Below are positions 22,163 through 33,410 of a stretch of 64,000 nt of DNA, in pieces. Within the stretch, counting starts at the first letter, position 1; the number at the start of each line of letters is the position of its first letter. The notes beneath the pieces were generated by a model that made no database searches, was not told the DNA's origin, and saw nothing but the letters and a program-made list of their open reading frames with translations. The stretch is from Tretioscincus oriximinensis (Eukaryota > Chordata > Lepidosauria > Squamata > Gymnophthalmidae), in assembly GCA_022410635.1 (NCBI GenBank), contig JAJVDF010000209.1, forward strand, positions 1,769,470-1,833,469, in the 5' to 3' direction. The position numbers and the translations under genes were made by a program.

Positions 22163-22539
22163 TAAAACGACTGCCCCCAGGGTAAGGGGGCATGAGAAGA
22201 AGCTGCACAAGACAATGTAACAGTGTTTCTGGGCATGCCCACTATTCCTCAGCATTTACTTCCTGACTGTCCTCTTGACTATTCCACAGGCTTTCTAATG
22301 GGTTGTTTGTGAAAGGATAAAAGAGGTTTGCACAGACTCGTGACTGGGTATTCCCGATTTTAAAAATATTGCGAATTTTGCCCTGTCTTCTGCACTGGGC
22401 CTAAAAGATGGCTCTGAGACATTAACTCTAGCAGAAGAAGAACAAGGCACTGGTCAATAGAGGCAGAGGTCTACCACAACAGGCAGATTCCCTGGGGCAG
22501 AAGGTGCAAAGAAATTCCTGAGACAGTCCAGGTGAAGGC

Positions 22540-22835
22540 CTTCTTGAAGTTCTGCAGCTTTCAGATGTGTGAGAGGTGGTGTCATGCAAGAGGGCCTATT
22601 CTATGGTGAGTCCTCAGACTTTGGAACATCAGATACCTTGCGACATCAAGGACCCCTTTTTGTATGTGCTTAATCACCTGGTTAAAAGGCAGCTCCTCAA
22701 TCAGGCCTTTGAGATCTATTTTCCTCTAAGTGCCTGCCAGACAGGGAAGACAGAGTTATATTAGTATATGTTCTTAATTGTTTTATGGTTTATATCTTTT
22801 TTATTGTTAAGACCTTTGAATAAAGGGCAGAACAA
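22540..22835 (+). mobile_element. Decayed L2 LINE 3' end
   Basis: The plus-strand frame (22576-22764) reads RAYSMVSPQTLEHQIP...KRQLLNQAF, resembling the L2 ORF2 C-terminus (RAF..V.P.LWN.LP, LK..LF..AF). It is followed by a TTGTTTTATGG-type 3' UTR and TTAAGACCTTTGAATAAAGG. Confidence 0.55.
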
Positions 22836-24875
22836 TATATGTACATGTATAAACATACATGTTAGGCTCTTTCCATAATTTAATAAAGAAGGATGTAAAC
22901 AATACCTGCAGGATGAGTAAGGATAGAGTTAAGAGGAAGCAAAGACATTGAGACAGTTAAGTATCCAACCACCAAGATAAAGTCCACAGCAAAACAGATT
23001 TTCTGCTGCTTTCTTATCAAAGAAAGTAACTCCCAGAATTAAATGTATTGGCACTGGTGTCAGTGGTGAAAGTAGTAAGAGACAGTGCACAGATGCNCCC
23101 TCATGGTCATAACTGATGAAACATTTCATTTAGAGAAGGCTTTTTTGACTGTGAGCCTCTCAATACTTCTAATATCAGGAAAGAACATTTCTAGTCTTTG
23201 GAACTCCTGGAGGAAGAACACCTGGAGTTTGTTCCAAGGTTCTATGTAATTTTGTAATGAGTAATAATTTCACATTGTATAATTTGTCTAGTCTATAATA
23301 TATTTTGTATTCTAATGTATAATATGTTGTACTGAATGGTCTTTTTTGTTATTATACAATGCCTTCAGCCTTTTTTTCAAAATAATTCTGGAAAGGCAGT
23401 TCTGGATTGCAGGAAAAATGTCTGGTGCTTGTCTACACAATAATCTCTTGTGCACAGTTGGGTATTTTACCACTGCAAGAAGTGGAAGTGCAAGATTGCC
23501 ACCATGCACGCATGAAGCAAATGCCATTTTCAGGCTCCGCACATGCTTAGTGCATATCTCTTTGATGGTAGCTTCCAACAGCACCATCCACACAATTAAG
23601 AGCAGAAAACTATAGCAGAAAGAAGCACTTTCTTTTCGCACAGTAGTGATAAAATGCTACATTGCTCCTGTATTCTTGGGCTATATTGGAAATGTTGCAG
23701 ATAAGTTCCAACCATTGCCTCAGAATAAAAGTGCTAGAAATATATTGTGCAGGCTTAGTCTTAAACAATGTCAGTTCATGCTATTGAGCTTTATTTACTT
23801 GTTAGACTGTAAGGTGCTATTATAAGTCATTGATCAAGTCCAACATGACTGTGCAAAGGAGGCTTCTTGACTTTGTTTATCATAAAATGATATTTCATAT
23901 GGAATGGGGATATGTTAGCTATCATCAAGATATGTGAAGGATTGTCACATTGTACGAGGATTAGAAAAAACTTCCTGATACTAATTGAACCAAAAAATTG
24001 CCTTGAGCTAAAAGTCTTTTATTAACATTGTAATAGTTCACAGTAATCAACACTAGAGGTCCTTCAAATACCATTGATGTTAATACTGACATTCCCATTT
24101 GCCTAGCTGTGAATAATTAAGGAGATTATTTTAAAAAACTCATGGAGTATTTTTCTCTCCACTTCTTTAATGACAAATCAACTCGGATACTGTTCTTTTT
24201 AATAATTTTGTAAAGGAAAATTACAAGTATAGTACACCTGATGAAAATCTTTTTCCCCCAGCAAGTGTTGGTGGCCTAAAAATTTAAAAAGATCAAAAAT
24301 ATGTCTGTTTTTTATTCAGTATATTTTTCTGCCATAGGTTGATCCAGACAGCCAATGAAAATGAAGAATTGAAGAACCTTGACTGCATAGCTTGGCTTTC
24401 CAGTCTTGGAGCTTCAATGTCTGTGCCTGGAATAAGTTATTGTCAAAGCAGAAAATAGCAACGTAGGTCAAGTATTCTTGGTTCCATGGAAAACTATGAA
24501 AATCATCCCTAATAATCTACTCTTGCATCTGCCTGTGCATTAGCGTTTTTCATTCTCAACCGGGATGAAACATCTACATCTGCAAGTAAAGTCAGTCAGT
24601 AATATCAAATTGGCAGTGGTCCCAATTGGTCAACAAAAATATTTCCAATTTTTTAAAAGAAAACATTTATATGTGTTTGAAACAACCACATAAAAACAAT
24701 TAAATAAAAACCCACTTAAAGCTGCATCCTATTTGCTCTCCTTTTAAGCATTATTTCTCTTTATTACAGTGTAATAAAGGGCTTACGCTAACATATATGT
24801 TAGCCCAGTTAAGCTTATTTTGTTTGAGAAATTTTTCGAAGTATGGTAATTTAGATAATCTCTCTCTATATATAT
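22836..24875. other. Unassigned, 2 kb
   Basis: No exon or confident repeat. Opposing frames at 23312-23641 have no recognised domain. A TATATATATA run is at 24866-24878. Confidence 0.4.
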
Positions 24876-24879
24876 ATGT

Positions 24880-25325
24880 AGTCACAACAGTCTCTGAAGG
24901 CTCTGCAACTGGGCACTATGTGGATGAATCTCAGGACCTGGAGTAATGTCATCAATGCTCTAAAGCCAGAATCAGGCTGGCAGTGGTTGCTATGGAACCT
25001 AGGCCAGCAGCAGGAACATGGAAGGAACAGTGTGGGTAGAGGGGAAAAGGAATAGAAGTAGGGGAGGAAGAGTAACCTAGACTCCCCCCTCCTCATTCCA
25101 TTAAACTCAGGCAATGGGCTTATTCAACTAATCATAAGTAATAAAAGGAGCATGGTATAACAACCAGTAACAGAGCTTGGAACTTTTGCAGCCTCCAGGA
25201 ACAAATGACAGGGCTTGGAACATGAACGGGCAATGGGAAAGGAGCAGGAATGAGGGGGGAAGCATGGATGGGAGCAAGGGAGAGGAGGAGCTAGAGTCTG
25301 CTGCATTACCATAACACAATGGGCT
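24880..25325. other. Purine-rich stretch with possible diverged duplication
   Basis: Two segments (about 24990-25130 and 25195-25345) share the order GGAACATG, GGAGGAAGAG or GAGGAGGAG, CTAGA.TC and CAATGGGCT.ATTC. They may be two diverged copies of one 180-200-bp sequence. No coding assignment. Confidence 0.3.
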
Positions 25326-25449
25326 AATTCTATTAGTTTACTTTAATTCCAATCTTGTTTCTCTGTATCACAATCTGTTTCCCATGTAACTCCAAGTGAA
25401 AAATTGCCAAAGGCATCGAACAGTAATACAAAAACACCCCTCCAAACGG

Positions 25450-25753
25450 AAGAAAAAGAAGAAGGAGGTGAAGAACTGTTTTTAATACTCTCCTTTTCTC
25501 ACCCAAAGGGACTCAAAGTAGCTTACAAAGTTATTTTTCGCCCAAAGACTTACATTTTATCTACCGCACCAGGCTGTGGTAGTTCCCATTTATCTAGTTG
25601 CAGACAGTTGCAATTTCTTGCAATTCTTGCTTTCAAATATTGGCTAGAGCTACAGATTAATAGAAAGTGCTCACCCCTCCCCACATCCAACACAGGGCCT
25701 TGAAACCCGATCTCTCAGATCAGAGACCATCTCCTTAGTGACTGCGCCATTCA
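25450..25753 (-). mobile_element. tRNA-derived SINE with TTC tail
   Basis: On the minus strand: a tRNA-like head (GGCGCAGTCACTAAGGAGAT near 25749, B-box-like GATCGGGTTTCAAGGCCC), a body (GTGAGCACTTTCT, TGCAAGAAATTGCAACTG) and a tail (TTTGAGTCCCTTTGGGTGAG, then CTTCTTCTTTTTC). The same order occurs at 31066 and 55629 on the plus strand. Confidence 0.75.
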
Positions 25754-25756
25754 AGA

Positions 25757-26300
25757 TTTCTACGTTTGTTATTTGAGATTTGTATATTTGTTATTTGGGT
25801 AAATAGTTTTATTATTGAAACTGATGGCACTATGTTCCTATTCTTTAGAAAGTGAGGAAGCAGGTACCTAAAAAGTAGGATAAATTATAACCTTGCACGC
25901 TACCTTTTAATATAATCCAATGTGCTATTTTATTTTCATGCAGTTATAAATTATGTCATTCCTCATTATGTATATTGGACAAAAAAAGTAAAAAAAATAG
26001 AGAATTAGAAGATGACAAAGCTGATTTCCTTTATTTTTATACACAATAAGCTTAAAAGTGTTACATTATTTTTGTATCTTTCACAGAATTCCTCTGTGCA
26101 GTGTGCAAGAAACCATCCTTCATAGAAAGTTCCTCTGTCAGCAATCATGCTTTCCTAGATGCTGAAATGCTAGGGGCTGAGATAAATAAGAAAATTCTCA
26201 ATATTTTCTGGTCATCCCCAGTATACAATCATTTCTCAGTGTTGGACAGCTAACTGCTGAGAAGCACCAGAAAATACATGCTCGTAATATGGACTGTGAG
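25757..26300. other. Unassigned
   Basis: No recognised feature. Confidence 0.4.
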
Positions 26301-26302
26301 TC

Positions 26303-26422
26303 TAAGGCTGCATCCAGGCATCACTTACTAATTCCAGTTCATCTGGACATTTTAGAATAATGCCTTATTCCAGAATAGCCAAACATAGAGCCATAATCAA
26401 GCAATGTCTGGATGTAGCCCTA
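26303..26422. mobile_element. hAT-like MITE
   Basis: About 120 bp bounded by TAAGGCTGCATCCAGGCAT and its near complement ATGTCTGGATGTAGCCCTAA. Flanks do not give a clean 8-bp duplication. Confidence 0.6.
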
Positions 26423-26859
26423 AACTTCAACACTAAACTTCAAATACAGAGGCAAGCATGGTCAAGAAAAGCTGAGCCTGCTCATTTTTAATTTCCTTTT
26501 CTTGTTCATCACCAATGGGGAACGTTAGTAAGACAAGGTCATGTCATTTTGAAATGAGCTTCCTTGTTAGCCCTTGAGTAAATTTCAGTTAGCAAGAAGA
26601 CCTATTCTTCTCTGAAGTGATTGTGCTTTGTTTTTGCCTTCATTAGAACTAAGGTTTGCCAAGGGAAATTATGAATCACCTTTATTCTGGGGTTATGTTG
26701 TGATTGTTGCAGAAATATAAGGCAATTGAACCATGACCATGGAATAATAGTATTAAAAATATTTTGGATACAGCCTCAGTGAATTCCAGAAATATAACAC
26801 TCCAATCCTAGGATTACCAGATTACGAAACTGGAGTATCATAAAGTAGAACAAAAGCAA

Positions 26860-27230
26860 TACTGAAACATCCCCGCACATTATTTCTACTGATAGCAACA
26901 TCATCTTCAATCTGCCCCATGAGGGATTGCATGTACAGCAATCCATTCGCTAAAAAGGCCCTTTTTGCAGAATTTCTAACTACTGGAGTTTGTGCGATTC
27001 AACAGCAGGCATTTTGTAAAATCTGAAAGGAAGCTTTGTGGGAACATTCAGAATGTGAACATGGCTAATCTTGCGAGATTTCAAAGTAACATGGTAACAT
27101 TGGCTCTTGGCTTGCAGAGAATGCTTGGGAATTCTAAAACGGTTCCCAGAGAATGCTGAGAATTGTTTTAAGGCAAGCATAGCAATGCCTTGTGGGGTTT
27201 GTCATGTGACAAGATTACTAGGCAATGTTT
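26860..27230. repeat. Unclassified interspersed repeat, copy 1
   Basis: Shares an ordered series of blocks with 39033-39300: ATCTTCAATC.GCC near the start, CAGCAATCCATTCGCTAAAA, TACGGAATTTCTA-like, CAGCAGGCAT, GCTTGCAGAGAAT, and CAATGCCTTGTGGGG near the end. No coding sequence, no clear terminal repeats; family unknown. Confidence 0.65.
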
Positions 27231-27640
27231 TGGAACAGCATGGAAACGTGAAGGTGAGTGAGGCACCAGCATGAACACTTTTTTTCCAGACTTTAAAAGA
27301 AGCAGCGAGGCAAATCATGTGGTGAAGACGTGGCCTGAAGCTCATGGGGGTTGTAGAACTCTTCTAAAACATCCCCCTCAAAATAAATAAATAAATGAAA
27401 AATAAATAAGGCTATCAGCATGTTCTGTTGAATACTGACATTTGGTAGCACTATCCGTCCCTGAACTACATATTTGTATGTATTATTGAGATGGAAATTA
27501 TTGGAGTGAAGCAAATTTGCATGTATTATTGAGGTGCAAAAAAAATTGCCTGGCAGTTTAATGTTTCCTGCCTCTTCAAGAGGCATGATGATGCAAGAGG
27601 TTAAGAGCTTCAGTGTTTCAACAGAGATATCATAGTGAGT

Positions 27641-27748
27641 GTCCTTCTGTGTAGGCTGTGGAGAGGGAAGAGTGGCCTTCAGCCAATCCAAGCTGTCCTT
27701 CTGTGTAGGCTGTGAAGAGGGGAGAGTGGCCTTCAGCCAATCCAAGCT
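27641..27748. repeat. 54-bp tandem duplication, two units
   Basis: GTCCTTCTGTGTAGGCTGTG starts at 27641 and again at 27695, with the rest of the 54-bp unit nearly identical (GTGGAGAGGGAA against GTGAAGAGGGGA). The minus-strand frame through it repeats SLDWLKATLPS.QPTQKD, which reflects the tandem unit and is not a known protein. Confidence 0.9.
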
Positions 27749-27765
27749 GTTTAAAAATAAATAAA

Positions 27766-27900
27766 TTTGCAAGTAGATAAATGGGTAGCACCATAACATG
27801 TTGGGGAAGATAGAACAGATGTAAGTCTTTGGGCTCTGCAAGTGGCTCTGAATCCTTTCAGGTGGGAAGGGCAGAGTATAAAATCCAGCTGCTGCAGCTG
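27766..27900 (+). mobile_element. 3' half of a TTC-tailed tRNA-derived SINE
   Basis: TGCAAGTAGATAAATGGGTA, GGGGAAGATAGAACAGATGT and AGGGCAGAGTATAAAATCC match the 3' halves of the SINEs at 31066 and 55629. It leads directly into a long TTC tract, the position where those copies have a short TTC tail. Confidence 0.7.
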
Positions 27901-27922
27901 CTCTTCTTCTTCTTCTTCCTCT

Positions 27923-27960
<38 letters not shown>

Positions 27961-28080
27961 TTCCTCCTCTTCCTCCTCTTCCTCCTCTTCTTCCTCTTCT
28001 TCCTCTTCTTCCTCTTCTTCCTCTTCTTCCTCTTCTTCCTCTTCTTCCTCTTCTTCCTCTTCTTCCTCTTCCTCTTCTTG
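27901..28080 (+). repeat. TTC/TCC microsatellite grown from a SINE tail
   Basis: About 180 bp of TTC and CTC units with no other base on the plus strand from 27902 to 28079. It produces poly-Ser and poly-Phe/Leu frames that are not genes. Confidence 0.95.
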
Positions 28081-28599
28081 AGCTGGTAACTTTGGAAAAA
28101 AAGATACTGGAAAATCTATGGAACTATGCTGTGACCCAGATTAAAATGTTGGTGACTGAACACTAGGCACTCTACATAACAGCAGCTTCTGTCCTCCTTG
28201 AATCAGTTTGAAACTATTTGTTCTTGAGGAGGCAGGTAATGTTACACAGCCAAAGATTCTTCTAAGGTTTTGCTTATACTAAGTGGTTCTCTTTTGCAAC
28301 AGGAGGTGTTGAGACCACAGCTTGATGGCAGATTGGTTGATGAAGAAATGAGCTTAACCTTTTCCCCTGCACACCGGAATGGGATCTTTCATTTCAAGTG
28401 ACTGAGTGTTTCTTTGGTATGAAATTTTAAACCCGTGACTTCTGTTATGAGTGAATTTAAGCACTTGAGCTTTCAAGCCTTAATGTTTGTTTCAAATTCA
28501 GGTTGTTAATATTTTAAAAGTCTTTCCTGTCCTAGATGCACAGATGCCTTTTCCTAAGTGCCTCGGTGCCCCAAATGCTTCATCAGCTTAATCTCATTT

Positions 28600-28712
28600 G
28601 CAGTCTCAGCAGTCTTAAGAGAGTAGAAAATGCTGTTCTCATTTTACAAATAAAGCTGCAGAGGCAGAGAATTCAGTGATCTGCCCCCAGCAGCCCAGCA
28701 TTTAAATACATT
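28600..28712 (+). mobile_element. MIR-like ancient SINE fragment
   Basis: GTTCTCATTTTACAAATAAA, then AGGCAGAGAATTCAGTGA and CTGCCCCCAGCAGCCCAGCA, follows the order of the MIR core (cattttacagatgaggaa, agaggttaagtga, cttgcccaaggtcacacagc). Strongly diverged, so moderate confidence. Confidence 0.5.
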
Positions 28713-28719
28713 CACAGAA

Positions 28720-29800
28720 TAACTCTTTCACCGTTGGGATAGAATCACCTTTGCATGCTCTGATATGCAATGAACTTGCAATTTGAGGTGTATGGAAAGT
28801 CACAACCCTCATTTGTAATGGACAGAATGCCAACACTTCTTGTCCCAAAAGATGTTGAATGTGCAGTGGAGATTATCTGAAGGTGATTATCATGAATAAG
28901 TCTGAATTAAAAATACAGAAGACCTGTAATTCACTCTAGTAAAAAGAGACTCTTTCTTAAATGAAAAAATATGTACAACAGTTCTAAAAATACAAAAGTG
29001 CGAACATTTTAAATAGCCCTTAACAAATTTATGAAAAGTGAAATTTAATGAGCATTAATTGTTTCAAGGTGATGTAATGCATATTCCAGAATTAAGATTT
29101 CACACCATTGCTTTCTCAGTATTTGCTCTTCTGCTTTTGCTTGCGTTCAGAAATGACTTATCCTGGGTGCCTTTGTGTATTAAAGACAACTCATGATTGA
29201 GCATGCTGAGGACTAGCCTGAGTGCACCCCAGATCTGCATAATCCTTCATTCTCATTACATTCAGTGATTGAGAGGAATTTAAAAAGTTTTACACCTAGG
29301 TGAAATTAATTATGACATCCTAATGTCATAGAAACAAGTTGACTTCGAATCACAGGTTACAAGCCTGTGTCTTGTAACATAATCATGACAAAAGAAAATG
29401 ATTGGCTAGCAGAAAAGTCAGTGTGGAGGTAAATAGTACCTTACACGGAGAAAGATGCTGACAGGGGGAAAATGAATTCCTTTTAAGGAACCAACTTGAT
29501 ATCTGAATGTGATGTGCTGCTGATTTGCTCAAAGGAAGGCAGTTTCCTTTTCTTTCCAATCAACACTTTTTTTCTTCTCACAAGCCATCATTTGCTTCCA
29601 CTTCTCTACTGAACTTTAAAAATGACATTATCTTCTCACTGTTTTGGGGGGAGATGGTAGAACATCTGCAATGATGACTTATACTCAGTTAAAGCACGCT
29701 GTCAGTTTTGATAGAAGTACAAATAAATAAACCAATAAAATTATTCACGCTAAACGGCGCCTGACCAGATCTTTTGATGTTTTTATTATGATGTGGTGCT
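28720..29800. other. Repeat-poor block, no gene recognised
   Basis: I see no transposable element between 28720 and about 29800. The block contains several AT-core words such as ATTAATTG, ATGCATAT and TTTGCATG. It is a candidate for conserved non-coding DNA, but conservation cannot be seen from one sequence. Confidence 0.3.
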
Positions 29801-29811
29801 GGTGAGGGGTN

Positions 29812-30174
29812 GTGTTACCAGATAACAGCAGAACAATAGTGCAAGACTATTAATGGACGTAAAAAAAGAGAAATCTCCATCTCTACATGTGTTCAGAAAA
29901 TGCTTGAAGAGGCACCTCTTTGGCCTGGCCTTTGGGTGAGAAATCTGACCTTCCCTACTTTGAGACACTGCTGCTTTTTTAATATATTAGTAGGTATTAA
30001 TATGTTACTATAAACTGCCCTGAGACCTTCAGGTATAGGGCGGTATAGAAATGTAAATAAATAAATTTAACAGGTGCTGCCAACTTTATAAACTATGGCT
30101 GCTGAAATTGCTTTCTTTTACATCCATTAAAAGGGTAACACTACTGGCATACTTTTTTATCAGGTAATCCTAGG
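29812..30174. mobile_element. MITE split by a nested L2
   Basis: The left end (GTGTTACCAGATAACAGCAG, TATTAATGGACGTAAAAAAA) is the near complement of the right end (TTTTACATCCATTAAAAGGG, TATCAGGTAATCCTAGG). The middle from about 29880 to 30069 is an L2 3' end, after which MITE sequence resumes (CAGGTGCTGCCAACTTTATA). Confidence 0.7.
29880..30069 (+). mobile_element. L2 LINE 3' end nested in MITE
   Basis: Has the CTTGAAGAGGCACCTCTTTG and GCCTGGCCTTTGGGTGAG words of the L2 ORF2 C-terminus and a full tail, AAACTGCCCTGAGACCTTCA to GGCGGTATAGAAATGTAAAT, then AAAT units. Confidence 0.82.
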
Positions 30175-30429
30175 AAAGGAAGAATGCACAGGATCCTAAT
30201 TAATCCTGCACATTAATGTAGGCATCTGGCATTGTGTTTTTAACTATATTTTAATAGACATAAAATAATTATAGTTTCTTACCTAGGTCTGTTGCTTTAT
30301 GAACATATGTCAATAGTTAATTTATAGACGTTCTTTAATACAAATCAACAATTGTCCCTTGTTTATAATTACTTCCTTACTTTGCAATATTACCATCTGG
30401 AGATCTTTGAATCAAGATATTTCAAATTT

Positions 30430-30622
30430 GAAGTGTGGCCTGAAGCCACAGACAGGTTTATGGACAGGTTTATGGACACCAAGGGTATAAATGGATACTG
30501 GTATGGATGTCTGGATGTTGCCTCTGGGATGGAGCAACAGGTAGGACACCTGAGATACCATTTGCAGGGAGTCATGAACAGGTGCATATTTTGCTTTCCT
30601 CTGTTCGGACTGCCCAGGTGAT
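30430..30622 (+). mobile_element. CR1 LINE 3' end
   Basis: GACAGGTTTATGGACACCAA encodes the last residues of CR1 ORF2 (DRFMDTKGINGYW). It is followed by the 3' UTR words TGCCTCTGGGATGGAGCAAC and CTCTGTTCGGACTGCCCAGG. The terminal octamer repeat is missing. Confidence 0.75.
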
Positions 30623-31060
30623 ATGAAGACTTGAATTTCACGGAGAGCCTTAAAGCAACAACAATATATTGAATCCAAAGAAACGTTTGTACCAATAACA
30701 AACTCAAGATATAATTAGCAGTAAAAATGGTGGTGATAATGGTTCTGAAGCACTTACAGCTTTTCTGGCAGGATTTAAAGGCTAGAGCTGTACTTTTCAT
30801 TTAAATGTAATATATACATTTTCTAACATTGAAGCTAACAACACTTGGGCCGTGTCTCTGCACAGCTTTTAAATTGGCTTGAAGTTGCATTTTCTCCAAA
30901 GCACAACATGCTTCAAAGATGTAGGGATACGTGAAAGGCTTCAGTCTTCCTCCAAATCACAAAAAAATGCAGTGNATGAAAAAGCATTTGATGCTGCTTC
31001 TAATACTGAGCTGAGTTGTGATGCAGTAGACCTGGTTTAATGTTGGCCTTCTGTGTCCGC
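30623..31060. other. Unassigned
   Basis: No confident element; GGGCCGTGTCTCTGCACAGC at 30848 could be a hAT-like terminus. Confidence 0.35.
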
Positions 31061-31065
31061 TCAGT

Positions 31066-31373
31066 CGCGAATGGCTCAGTCGCTTAGGAATTCGTCTCTC
31101 GTCTGGAAGATTGGGTTTTGAAGTTCTGTTTCGGACGTGGGGAGGGGCGAGCACCTTCCACTAGCCTGTAGCTCTAGCCTACCCAGCTATTCGAAAGCAT
31201 GAATTGTAAGAAATTGCAACTGACTGCAAGTAGATACATGGGAACAACTATAGCCTGGCGGGGAAGATAGAATGTCAGCCTTTGGGCAAAATACCCTTGT
31301 AAGCCGCTTTGAGTCCCTTTGAAAACGTAAGAAAAGCGGGGTATAAGAACCAAGTTCTTCTTCGAGCTCAACT
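31066..31373 (+). mobile_element. tRNA-derived SINE, near full length, TTC tail
   Basis: Head with A-box-like TGGCTCAGTCGCTTAGG (31073) and B-box-like GATTGGGTTTTGAAGTTC. Body with GGGGCGAGCACCTTCCACTA, GCCTGTAGCTCTAGCCTA and AAGAAATTGCAACTGACTGC. LINE-like tail GTAAGCCGCTTTGAGTCCC, AAAAGCGGGGTATAAGAACC, ending TTCTTCTTC. RNA polymerase III transcription is implied by the head. Confidence 0.82.
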
Positions 31374-31737
31374 GCAAAGATTTCAAAAAGGCAGCCTCAG
31401 GAAATCATCAAACCTCTTTGTGAGGCAATCCAAACTCAGGAAAGACTTTTAGGGAAANCCATTGGCACTAAGGCTGGCAGTATGAAGATGTAACCTCAAT
31501 GTGTCCTAGTTGAACAGAAATCCAATAAGAAGACAGATATATTATTCTGTCCTTTCTACAATAGTGCCTGCCAGACTTCCAAATTTTCCTATGATTAGCT
31601 GTACTAACTTGGGCAGGTATGTTTTCCACTAGCAATTGCTGAATGCTATTTTCTGAACTTGGAGGCTTTCCNTCATGTGTACAAGGAATGAATATTCCCA
31701 TAGGCATCCTAGATTGTTTAATACAGTTTAATAGTAC

Positions 31738-31895
31738 ATCAGTTTGGTATAGCGGTTAGAGTGTTGGACTNTTATCTAGTAGTCTCCTGGTTCGATCCTC
31801 CATTAAAGCCAGCTGGGTGACCTTGAGCCAGTCTCAGTTTTTTAGAACTCTTTCAGCCTCAGCTACTTCACAGGGTGTCTTTTGTGAAGAAAGCT
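31738..31895 (+). mobile_element. tRNA-derived SINE head (Sauria type), 3'-truncated
   Basis: A-box TGGTATAGCGG (31745-31755) and B-box GGTTCGATCCT (31789-31799). The body (GCCAGCTGGGTGACCTTGAG, TCACAGGGTGTCTTTTGTG) matches the first part of the complete SINE at 58785. The copy fades near 31895, before the tail. Confidence 0.75.
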
Positions 31896-32807
31896 ATATT
31901 GCTTACTTGCATTTGTGCTTGCTCTCCAGGTTTTCCATCAGGAAAATGCCCACTGCACAAATGTGGGGGGAAAACTGGCCGAAATGCCTACTGCATAAGT
32001 CCAATACTGTTTTCACTCTGTTCCAGAAATGTTTGTCATCATATATTTCACATAAGCAAGTGCTGGTCAAAGTAAAAGTCCAGACTTACCCTGCNGTTTC
32101 ATCCTGCCGATGGGCAAGGATAGTGAAAGCCAATTGAGAACTTACATACGGAATTATTGTGTGCTATGTTTGCAATGAAAATCTCAGAATTTATTGACCC
32201 ATAACATTGCTTATTTTCCTATCTTTCAATTTTACTTGTTTGAAATTACTTCACACAATGGAAAACAAATCTACAACTTAAAAGAACAAAGCTATGTTTG
32301 GAGGTTTGCTCCCAAGCCAGAAGGCATCAAGACTGGTTTTGGGAACTGATGAAAATTACAGTAATCAACATTATCATTCTTTGAAGATAAGATAATAACC
32401 TTTTATTGTGTAGGGGTTTTTCAGACAAAAGTAGACTTTAATACAACTTTAACGATTTAATACATTTCCAGACAATTATTACAAATGTCATAAATCATAA
32501 TGATCCAGCACATCATCAAAGTAATNGTTGCTTAAAAATACTCATTTATTATATGAGTCATTAACACTTAAATGTGTATACTGATTTATCTGTGTGATAT
32601 TTTATACCATTAAAATTGTACCAATATTGAGTTTGGAGAGAAATATCTCAAAGGAATATTCTAGTTCCCAGATCNTAGCTTGGCATCTCATTTTTATAGC
32701 AATGTCAAGGTCTAATNTTGCCCAATCTGGGATGATTTCAGATGACTCCATGAACATATCTATGTAGTTTCCTTCGTCAGTTCAGAAGTAGTTTGCTGGA
32801 GAATGAT
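31896..32807. other. Unassigned
   Basis: No confident feature; plus-strand frames at 31817-32137 begin in the SINE and continue without recognisable domain. Confidence 0.4.
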
Positions 32808-32882
32808 TGATTTATATTTCTATCCTGTGCTATACCTGAAGGTCTCAGGACANACAATAATAAAATAAGCATAAAAGCAGAT
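32808..32882 (-). mobile_element. L2 LINE 3' tail fragment
   Basis: The minus strand gives TGTCCTGAGACCTTCAGGTA, TAGCACAGGATAGAAATATA, the L2 tail found throughout the window. Confidence 0.65.
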
Positions 32883-33410
32883 TGACTAATATAACACATT
32901 ANTTTGATTTCCAAACACATGCTTTACCACTAAACTCCATTGTTTATGAATAGTCCAATGGAACTTCCTATATTAGAAAAATTGGGAATAGATAGAAGCT
33001 TACTCATCTTTTTAGTTTTTTTAATTTTAATTTATTAATTTAAACATATAACCAACAAAACAATATNACGTAAAAAACACATACCTTTTTGATATTGACA
33101 ATCCTTGGTGATATTTCATTAATGTTTTCTTTTAGGTAAAAGTTTAATGCTTGTGATACAGTTTGGTTATCTTGCTTTTTTAATATTGTTGCTCATTGTT
33201 GTAAAGTTTGACTTGTATAACTTTCAAATAATATTACTAATAAAAAACAGTCCATTGAATTTGAGACACACCAGTGTCATTGGGAAAAGTGAGATCTTAT
33301 TTTGTTTCTAAAGAGATTTCATTTCAAGAAACGTTTTGATACTATGTGCAATTTTACTTCATACTAATGTCTATTTTATGTTGAATTTTAAACTGTTTTA
33401 GTTCTTTGCA
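32883..33410. other. Unassigned AT-rich DNA
   Basis: No feature recognised; several isolated ambiguous bases. Confidence 0.4.

Noticed and set aside
27293..27841. 182-codon minus-strand frame as a host protein
   Set aside because: It runs through AAAT repeats, a 54-bp tandem duplication and SINE sequence; the internal repeat SLDWLKATLPS reflects the duplication.
27829..28089. Open frames of poly-Ser and poly-Phe/Leu
   Set aside because: They are translations of the TTC/TCC microsatellite with no flanking coding sequence.
31741..31810. tRNA gene
   Set aside because: A and B boxes are present, but the sequence continues as a SINE body and lacks a full cloverleaf. The same applies at 58785.
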